Assembly (NCBI GenBank): GCA_018398585.1
Contig: JAGTTD010000019.1
Location: 11,328,338-11,392,337, forward strand
Source: Simmondsia chinensis
Lineage: Eukaryota; Streptophyta; Magnoliopsida; Caryophyllales; Simmondsiaceae
DNA length: 64,000 nucleotides
Direction: 5' to 3'
A program made the position numbers and the translations under genes. The stretch's first letter is position 1. The number at the start of each line of letters is the position of its first letter. The notes under the pieces were generated by a model. It was not told the DNA's origin, ran no database searches, and worked only from the letters and a program-made list of their open reading frames with translations. Of the stretch, positions 44,449-52,803 are shown one piece after another.

Positions 44449-45441
44449 ATGGGTCGCAAAACCACTACCAAGAAGAGATCTGGACACAATGAAGGGGCTT
44501 CTTCTTCTCGGGGCCCTAGCTCGGTAAATTCCTCTAACCCCTTCCTCGACAAGGAGGTATTATTTGGTAGATTCTTTGACTGGATTTGGATTAGGACTCA
44601 TAACTTGGGAGAATTATTTTCTCTGTTTGAAGGAGTAGGTTGGACTGAAATTTGGTCTATAAAGGAACCGGTATATTCGGAATTAGTAAGAGAATTTTAT
44701 TTCAACTTAAAAATTTCTAAAACTACTCCTTTAGAACTATCCTTTGTTAATTCAAGTCAAGAAATCAAACTTACTGCTGCTTATATAAATGATTTGCTTG
44801 GTTTTAATTTTAATAAAGAGGATGACTTTCATTTTCCCAAAGACCTCCACCAATTCCCGCTCTCTGAACCTGTCCGACACTCCCTACTTAGACAAGTTTG
44901 GGGTGCTATACCAATTTCCAAACCAACAAGGCCTAACTCAAATGATCGAGGAGCGGTTCTTAAGTTTGCCCACAAATTAATTTGTATGAACATCACTCCA
45001 AGATCGGGTGGCTACGACTCGGTCTCAAACCTACACCTATTCCTACTATCTCGACTCCTAAACGGCAACAAGATCAATCTAAGGGACTTAGTCTTAAAAT
45101 TCATGTTCCATATTCATTTTAGAAAGACTAATTCCACATATGGCATGCCTCTTACCCGTATTTTTCAACGCACCTTAACTCACTCATATTTTAAAAACCC
45201 CATTTCCTATCACGATGACTCTGTTGAGACATCTTTGAGGAAGATGGGTTTCGAATTCAAAAATCATGAATGGGTAAAAAAGCAAAAAGGAGTTAGGAGG
45301 ATAGAAGAAATAGATGAAATTCAAGACGAGGAAGAGGAAGAGGAAAATTTTGATAGGGGAGATGAAGTTAATGAGTATGAACCTCAACCAGGATCTCCGA
45401 AAAGGAGTGTAGACGACCTATTTACTTGTTTAGAAGAATAA
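44449..45441 (+). CDS. E4 env-like ORF (putative plant transposon protein family)
   Basis: 330 codons open from ATG 44449 (MGRKTTTKKRSGHNEGASSS). After a basic/Ser start comes LFGRFFDWIWIRTHNLGELF, then a conserved middle with EIKLTAAYINDLLGFNFNKE, HSLLRQVWGAIPISKP, LKFAHKLICMNITPRSGGYD and LHLFLLSRLLNGNKIN, and an acidic tail EEEEEENFDRGDE. The middle resembles the plant-specific family annotated as putative plant transposon protein, which occurs in Sirevirus env-like ORFs downstream of pol. No signal peptide is visible and only weak hydrophobic stretches, so envelope function is not supported. The stop at 45439 is probably early, because related sequence runs on to about 45570. Confidence 0.8.
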   Translation: MGRKTTTKKRSGHNEGASSSRGPSSVNSSNPFLDKEVLFGRFFDWIWIRTHNLGELFSLFEGVGWTEIWSIKEPVYSELVREFYFNLKISKTTPLELSFVNSSQEIKLTAAYINDLLGFNFNKEDDFHFPKDLHQFPLSEPVRHSLLRQVWGAIPISKPTRPNSNDRGAVLKFAHKLICMNITPRSGGYDSVSNLHLFLLSRLLNGNKINLRDLVLKFMFHIHFRKTNSTYGMPLTRIFQRTLTHSYFKNPISYHDDSVETSLRKMGFEFKNHEWVKKQKGVRRIEEIDEIQDEEEEEENFDRGDEVNEYEPQPGSPKRSVDDLFTCLEE

Positions 45442-45570
45442 ATGTCTTCCATTCAAGCACAATAGTCCACCCTACGATCCACTATTGAAGAGTTTCAACA
45501 AGAAACACGATCCACCTTTCAAAAGAGTTACGACTTTCTTGCATGCAAACAAAGACCCCCTACTCCTTAG

Positions 45571-46478
45571 ATTTAGCCTCCTTTCCTCTTTAAAAAAAAA
45601 TTAATAATTTTGGAGCTACATTGTCGTTATTGTACAAACACTATACTTTAAGTGTTGCAATGTTATGATTCATTCTTGTGCTTATTTATGCTCATGCTGA
45701 CAATTTCTATCCCTCATCTTGTGCTTCTTGTTAATGACAAAGGGGGAGAAAAATTGGTATGTAATATTCCTACATAGTTATGTGCTTGATTGAGGTTTAA
45801 TACTCATCATAAAAGAGCTCCAATAGACCAAGTATTCTTATCCAATTCATGGATATAGGAACTTGGACCAATTTTTAAAAATATTAAAAAAAAAAAAACA
45901 CAGAGAAACAGAGCGCAGCTCTGTCTTCTGTGTGTCGACACACAGACAAGCAGTACCGCTGCTCTACATGTTTGTGTCGATACACAGATAGTGTGTGTCA
46001 ACACACAAAGAAAATTTCACTTCCCAATCTTAACCCCTCTTCATTCATCTTCAACAACATTTTTAAAAATTGGTCCAAGTTCCTATATCCATGAATTGGA
46101 TAAGAATACTTGGTCCATTGGAGCTCTTTTATGATAAGTATTAGAACTCAATATTAAATGCAAATGACTTATGTATGCAATCAAGGTCAAGATGATAGAT
46201 TACACATGCCAATTTTACTTCTAATGTTGCAAAATATTTCTTCACCTAGAGGTTTAGTTATGTGCTTCATTGAGAAATGTCAAAAATGATCCCTAAAATA
46301 CATCAACTTAGGGGAAGCAATTGAGTTTGAACCTTAATCATGGTATACATTGCTCCATAAGTTCATAGTCATGTGTATGCTTCAATAAGTGAATACTTTT
46401 ATGGTAAAATATGTACTTTAACCTTCACATTTCCAAGAAAAAATACCAAATATTTGTCATCATCAAAAAGGGGGAGAT
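45571..46478 (+). other. E4 unit B 3' untranslated region
   Basis: Repeats the layout of unit A: left-arm repeat (45790-45880), palindromes (45929-46010), inverted copy of the pol end (46062-46257), PPT-like cttaggggaagca near 46310 and the polypurine tract aaaagggggagat at 46466-46478, next to the LTR. Confidence 0.8.
46062..46257 (-). repeat. Right arm of inverted repeat (inverted copy of pol 3' end)
   Basis: Reverse complement of 43711-43907, including the bases that encode the TKPLGE end of pol. Confidence 0.88.
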
Positions 46479-47981
46479 TGTTGGCCCTAAAGCCGATATT
46501 ATTGTAATTTTGATGATTGCAACCATTTAGTGAGTCATGGGATTTAATTTTGTTCGAATGTTGTTTTTAAGTGACTTATAAGAAAGCTAGGAACATCAAG
46601 ATTAATCATGGATGCGAAGCTTTCCAAAAGATGATAAATCAAGATGAAAAGAGATAAAAGCCGAAGAGAAGATTCATCCAAATTGAAGAGAGCGTGATCC
46701 GAGTCTGAGCATCCTAAAGTTATTTATTTTTATTGTCTAGGACTTAGGATCGGTATATATCAATTGAGTCCAAGTCTCAATATTGATATGTGATGCTCTT
46801 ACAAAATATTTTTTAAAAATATTTTAGAACGTTGATTTATCAAATTTTATTTGAAAAATATTAAAGTCAAAATAAAACCAATCTAGCTTATCAATTTAAA
46901 CATTTTTTAAGATTGGTACTTTGAAAAGTATGATCAAATCAAATGAAGATAAAATTTTAATGGGTGATGATTTAGCTTGATTTATGGAACCAATCATTTT
47001 TATGATCAAAGTTAAGTGGGAAATAAATTCAAAATAATTGAATAAATATAGCAATTAATCAATCAATTTTTGAGCTTAGGGAATGTGATAAAAGTATCTC
47101 ACCAATCAATCGAATTGATTAAAACGTGTAAATTTACCCAGGTAGGCTTAGTGGCAACACACAAATGGTATGTGCCGACACACAGGCTTACATTAGCCAC
47201 CAAGAGGTTCTGTGTGTTGACACACAGCCCTTGTGTGTCGACACACAGACTAAAAAAGCTCAAAACGGCTACTTTTGACTTGATTTTTTTCCAAAGCCTT
47301 TTCCCAACTTTTTTAAACGTCTTATTGGCCTCTTTTGCCTATAAATAGGGCTTGAATGCTTTATTCAAAATCCAACACTCTCTATGATTTCTTTAATAAA
47401 AGTTCTTTTACATTCTTGTACTTTAACGGTTTGATTTTAAGTTTGTTTAACGTTTTTATTTGAGCATCACTTGTTCTTTTATTGTTGATCATTGAGCTTA
47501 ATTGGCATATTCTTAGCTTTGGTTAACCTTGATCAAGTGTCAATTCACTCTTGAAAGAGTGAAGAATTTGAGTGCTTTAATTCTTTCATTACTTTATTCA
47601 AATTTGTTGCATTGTAAAGGTTGGATCCTGAGCCTACGATTATAAAAGGATCAGTTGTAAAAGGTTGGTCTTGAGCCTACGTACAAAAAGACCGGTTGTA
47701 AAGACTGAATCCTGACCTATTTTTAAAAACGATCATCGTGCTTAATTAAAGGCTCAAGTGACTAATAGTAGTCACTTGAGAAGTGGACTAGCTTCCGGTT
47801 TGGAAGTGAACCACTATAAAAATCTTTGTGTGTCCCTTTTATTTTTGTCTTTATCTTTTTTATTTTTCATTTGACATTTATTATTTAGCTTTTAATTAAA
47901 TTTTTGGTTCATAAATTTAAATTTTCAATTACCACTGAGGAACCTAATTCGCCCCCTCTTAGGTTGCTATTTGGACCTTCA
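46479..47981 (+). repeat. E4 third (3') LTR
   Basis: 1503 bp, TGTTGGCCC...GGACCTTCA, complete, with tataaata at 47340 and TGTGTCGACACA-type palindromes near 47155-47250. Confidence 0.92.
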
Positions 47982-47986
47982 TTATA

Positions 47987-48345
47987 AATAATTTTATACA
48001 TTGGGGGCTACGTTAAACGCCCACCAGTGTAAAAACGGGAGATATAAGTGACTGAAATTATAAATAATTTTATACACTGGGGGCTACATTAAACTCCTAC
48101 CAGTGTAAAAATGGAAAATATAAGTTATTAAAATTATAAATAATTTTATACACTGTGGGCTACATTAAATGCCCACCAGTACAAAAATGGAAGACATAAG
48201 TAATTGAAATTATAAATAATTTTATTTTACACATTGGGGGCGATGTTAAACCTGAACCCGTGTAAAAATAGGAGATATAAATAATTAAAATAGAAAATAA
48301 TTTTTCACTCTGTGAGCTACGTAAAACGCTTACTAATATAAAAAT
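47987..48345. repeat. E1 hairpin array, right part
   Basis: Continuation of 31976-32301: about four to five units with tacactgggggctacattaa-like stems that decay toward the right. Confidence 0.88.
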
Positions 48346-48757
48346 TGAAGTTATGGATAATCTCACACATTAAGAATTATTCGGAATCTGTAACCAAGTT
48401 ACTTGCTACGGGGAGTAAACAAAAGAACAGCCCAAGTAAGTACCCAAGTAAAAATTATCACCAATTGTGTACTCCTAATTCATATAATTCACTTGCTTCA
48501 TCCCCTTCATAGCACGCCCAAAACACTATCTTTCATTCACAAAAGCCACAATAGTATAAACATGTTTACATAACATATAACATACCTAGGACAAGCTCGT
48601 CCGATAGCTCAGGACTAACCACAACAAAGTACACAATTATTTATCTACGACCACCTATCTTCGGTATACACAGGAGGTCATCAAAATAAAACAGTAACAA
48701 CACGCTTAAACAAAGAAATTACAAGTGAACTTACACAGACCAAGTTTAGTATACACC
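48346..48757. other. E1 non-coding stretch
   Basis: No repeat or domain recognised; lies downstream of aORF2 in its sense. Confidence 0.5.
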
Positions 48758-49779
48758 CTAGTCATAAAGTATCCTACAAGCATAAATTGGAGCACCACAA
48801 GGATGGAGTGAACTCCAATATGCGTACAAACGCACCCACTCCTCATACCCATGCAGACATATGACTCGAAGTGCCCCGTGATGAGGTCCAAAAAAAGCAT
48901 AGCTATAAACTTTAAACTCAGTAGAAAAGATTATGAGAGAATCCATCACTGTAAAACTTGTCACACCAACATTTCCGCACACTATTAGAGAAAATGTTTC
49001 AAACCAAAAACCGCGTATTTGAATCTCTCCGATCTGAAAGACTCCACAAGGAAAGAGCCAAGCCATGCAACGCGGCCAAACAAAGATGTCCTTGCCAACG
49101 AAAAATTCCTAAACTTTGACTACGAACGACTTCGTCAGGAATATTCGAAGGAAGGAACAAGAGTGTAGCAGAGTCCTCCCTTATACCCCATGACACTATA
49201 TACCGATAAAAATACGGGGAGTATGGAGTAAAGTAATCACTACGCTCTGATAAAAGGTGCAGTACTCTGTCACAAAACACCGGATGAGTAAAATCTATTG
49301 TATCCCCACCTATATTAACATCATCCTGATAACGCCAGATACCACGATCAAAGTAAAAAACCGAATACCAATCTCCTTCAGCCCAAAAGTCGCTTCTCAA
49401 ATTGGCTTCAAGACTAAGAGCAAACACAAAAATATGACAATTAAAAGGGTAACAAGAAGCATCTTCAGAACACACAATCACAACATTATACTCAGATAGC
49501 GTAATTCTTTAGGGAAGGAGAAGGGAAGATACATTCTAATAGTTGGGATACACACAGATAAGCCCATAGGCCCATAAAAGGGATGCCCCGACATAAGACT
49601 AATCTGTTACTCACCCCCATGATTTCCTTGTCCTCCATCAAAAAATACAAAGACCCGAGAGTGAGACAAGGCACCAAAAATGGTAGGTGTAACGAATGCA
49701 TCTCTATGTGTTCGCCAAAGGGAGATCGATACCCATTCAAGATAAGCACATTATCTGCTGGACGTTGGAAGCAGTTCAT
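48758..49779 (-). pseudogene. E1 antisense ORF 2 (aORF2), unrecognised
   Basis: Three overlapping or adjoining minus-strand open stretches (49779-49492, 49481-48999, 49066-48758) in three frames, best read as one decayed gene of about 340 codons opposite to gag-pol. The middle part is rich in aromatic and acidic residues (SDFWAEGDWYSVFYFDRGIW, DVNIGGDTIDFTHPVFCDRV, YFTPYSPYFYRYIVSWGI). The last has HHGALRVICLHGYEEW. I recognise no domain. It lies between the hairpin array and the 3' LTR of E1, a place where Tat-type elements may carry extra antisense genes. Confidence 0.5.
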
Positions 49780-50112
49780 GGTTTGATCCTTATCAAAACT
49801 TTCCCGTTAGAAAAGCTGATGACAAAATTGAGAAATTGCATGACATCGATTTAGGACCTTAACAGACAACCACGAGAGTATTAGAAACAGAATATCTTCC
49901 AAAAATATTTCCATCTTAAATGTTATAAGTAAGAAGATTGGGAATAAGAGACAAATTATCATATTCCAAAGTGATGTTTATAAAAGAGAGAGGAACATAA
50001 ATAACTTACAAATCAAAGAAAATTATCATACTCGAAGAGGGGTACTTACAGAAAAAAGAAAGGGAACAATACTAGGTTGACACTTTCCAAACAAAAAGAA
50101 CAAATTTTGTTT
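49780..50112. other. E1 3' untranslated part
   Basis: AT-rich, purine-rich near the end, no gene seen. Confidence 0.5.
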
Positions 50113-50132
50113 AAAAAGTAGGGGAGCTAATA
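50113..50132 (+). promoter_or_regulatory. E1 polypurine tract
   Basis: aaaaagtaggggagctaata immediately before the 3' LTR, a usual form for gypsy elements. Confidence 0.8.
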
Positions 50133-51215
50133 TGTTTGTAATTCAAAAAAAAAAACTAAAAATTGATGCAATTCGCCCAGTAGAGGTGAAAAACAACACA
50201 ATTCGCCCAGTGGGAGTAAAAATCAACATAATTCGCCAAGTAAGGGTAAAGATCAACACAATTTGCCCAGTAGGGGTCAAGAACAACACAACTCGCCCAG
50301 TAGGAGAAAAATCAACATAATTCACCTAGTAGGGCTAAAATCAGCACAATTCATCCAGTAGGGGTAAAATACAGTGCAATTCGCTCAATGGGGGGTAAAA
50401 ATCAACACAATTCACCCAGCAGGTGTAAAGAAAAACAAAATTCACCCAGTATGAGAAAAATCAACATACTTCACCCAATAATGGTAAAAAAACAACACAA
50501 TTCGCCCCTTACCCATTAGGAGAAAAAACAATACAATTCGCCCAATAACAAAAAAAAATCAATATAAATTTGCCTAGTACGGGTATAAACCAACACAATT
50601 CGTCTAGTAGGGATAAAAAAAAATACAATTCGCCCAGTAGGAGAAAGAACAACACAGTTCGCCCACTATGAGGGAAAAAACCACACAATTCGCCCGGTAG
50701 AAGAAAAACTAACACAATTCGCCTAGTAAGGACAAAAAAACAACATGATTTGCCCAATAGGTGTAAAAATCAACACATTTAGCCCAGTAAAGGTAAAAAT
50801 CAACATAATTCGTCCAATAGAGGTAAAAAAAACACAATTCGTCCATTAGGAGAAGAATCAACATAATTCGCCCAGTACGGGTAAAAATCAACACAATTCA
50901 CCTAATAAGGGTAAAGAACAACATAATTCGCCCAATAGGTGAAAAATCAATGCAATTCGCCCATATAGGTACAAAACAGTATAACTCATCCACTTTTACT
51001 TCTGTTAAGACACATTTAAAACATAAAAAAGAGAACTAAATTATAAGCAAAAAGGGAACACTTGTCCAACACTTAAGCATCATCCTACTACTATAAAAAG
51101 AGAAAATAAAGAAAGAAAGAAGGACAAGAAAAACCAAGGAATAATGGAGACTTCGATAATTTTTAAGTAGCTTGAGTTTAGCTTCTTCCCAATCACCCAC
51201 TAAACACCACAAACA
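50133..51215 (+). repeat. E1 3' LTR
   Basis: 1083 bp, TGTTTGTAATTC...CACAAACA, with about 26 minisatellite units (50160-50970) and ctataaaaa at 51091. Shorter than the 5' LTR and clearly diverged from it. Confidence 0.9.
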
Positions 51216-51220
51216 ATTAT

Positions 51221-52798
51221 GCATTCAATATGGAATCTATGATCTCTTATGAGGTATAAATGTCCCCTTGGTTTATTCGCAAGTATTTGAATAGTTCGGA
51301 ATCTTTGGCCAAAGTATTGCAAGTGTTTGACATTTGAAATTTATACTATGAATATGTTCGAGTATAAATGAATTATTAAGTAAAGGGCGAGTCAGTAACT
51401 AATAGAGAAGCCATGAAAAGGATAATGTTAGTAGTTATATTTATTTATCATCATGGACATCTAGGGGAGGGGTTGTCATCAATGCAATCTATTTGGGAAA
51501 TATCGAATAAATAATTTAAGTCTAGAGCGTAGTGAGATTTATTTAGTGGAATTAATTCTCATTAAATGGTAATTCAATCATAAAATAGTTAATTTAATCC
51601 ATTTGGAGCTAGATTTAAATTGTCTCTAAGGTCCCTACGCAAACTTCTATATTTATTACTATTAGAAAAAATATTAAAGAATTCATGAGATAAATTATTT
51701 ATTCATGAAATGAGTAAATTCACATTAGCCAACCATTATTCATGAGATGAATAAAAGTTAAAAATTTAAAATAAAATAATTTTGAAAATTAAAATTCATA
51801 AGATGAATTTTTACATGTGGAAACAAAGGGGAAAAAATTCAAAAAAAGCGTGCATCATGTCATTATTCATGGCATTGAAATCGGCACCAACACGTGACAC
51901 TGGATGTCACACGTTGGCTATCCACGCCCACCTAGGTGGGCGAATCAAACACTGACACGTGGCACACGGTGTGAGGCTCAAAGCAAGCAGGTTTTGCTGT
52001 GTGTCAAACGCTGCATTTTAACTTTATATTTGGACATTTTGTTTTGTACTTAGCGAATCCCACATTGGAAATTTGAGCTTTTTTGGCTCCGGTAGCCTAC
52101 CATGAATAGAAGTACCTATTTCAAGGTTTTGCATTCAATTTAGAATTAAAAAAATAAAGGTTTCTAAAAGTATTAACTTTCGGAGACCTAGTGGAAGAGA
52201 AAATTTTACTTTGATTTCTTTCCTCAAAGTTTAATATTTTTTCGCAACTCACTCTCGGGCGGTTCGAGGTCATTGTGAAAAAGAGCATTGGGTCCCATCT
52301 TTTCAGCATTCTTGGACTTTTATTATTATTTCTAGTTTTCGTTATTTGGAGCAATTATAGGTATGTCTTTCTTTCCTTTTCTTTTAAGTTTTTTTCTTTT
52401 CTATTTATTTATAATTTTTCTTATAATGCCTGTTTTTATATTCATGCTACTGTTATGAATGTATTAGAGTAGAGGCATATAGACTTAAATTAAGAATTTA
52501 AATTTGTAGATTTGGAATTAGGAATTCTAAATTAACCTTAGGTTTAAAATTAGGAATTCTAAACTCTTCTGCTGCGTATATTTTATAAAATTAAGTCAAA
52601 GCAAAAAGATTTATAGAAATAACCCTAACCTCGGGAACTCTTGCGCGTGAGGTGTCATGAAGTGTGATGCTCCGTCCGGGGGCTTAGGTAGTGAGAAGAG
52701 TCTACTATGCTGAGTGCTCTAATAGGTGCCCTTTGTTATGACCATAGTTTGAGAACTGTGAACCCAACAATTGGTATCAAAGAAGTGTGATCCCAACA
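51221..52798 (+). mobile_element. Copia-type solo LTR, right part
   Basis: Continues 8549-9104 after E1 and its target copy. No ORF of note. Ends gtgatcccaaca at 52798, followed by TATTA. A second CCCAACA, then ATTGGTATCA, occurs at 52763-52779, so the true LTR end may be there, with a few bases of primer-site-like sequence behind it. Confidence 0.78.
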
Positions 52799-52803
52799 TA
52801 TTA

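Larger units (their letters stand above)
32302..47981 (+). mobile_element. E4: Sirevirus-like Ty1/copia composite with three LTRs
   Basis: Order: LTR (32302-33781), gag, deletion, env-like ORF, shortened LTR (37954-39076), gag, pol, env-like ORF, LTR (46479-47981). The whole 15.7 kb is flanked by a perfect TTATA duplication (32297-32301 and 47982-47986). Copia order (protease-integrase-RT-RNase H), a long gag with coiled coil, an env-like ORF behind pol, and repeated PPT-like aggggga words before the 3' LTR point to the Sirevirus group. It sits in E1's hairpin array. Confidence 0.9.
9105..51215 (+). mobile_element. E1: Tat-lineage Ty3/gypsy retrotransposon, host of nested insertions
   Basis: The 5' LTR (9105-10230) and 3' LTR (50133-51215) share the same minisatellite and termini TGTTTG...CAAACA. 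Flanks ATCAT (9100-9104) and ATTAT (51216-51220) form a 5-bp duplication with one change. Removing LINE2, E2, E3 and E4 leaves about 14.3 kb. Tat assignment rests on the order gag-PR-RT-RH-second RH-INT, the YVDDMIVKS RT motif, antisense ORF sequence behind pol and tandem arrays in the 3' region, all known for Tat/Ogre-type elements. Coding regions are riddled with stops, so it is defective. Confidence 0.88.

Noticed and set aside
44449..45441. True viral envelope glycoprotein
   Set aside because: No signal peptide, no clear membrane anchor and no Cys pattern; only position behind pol supports the env-like name.
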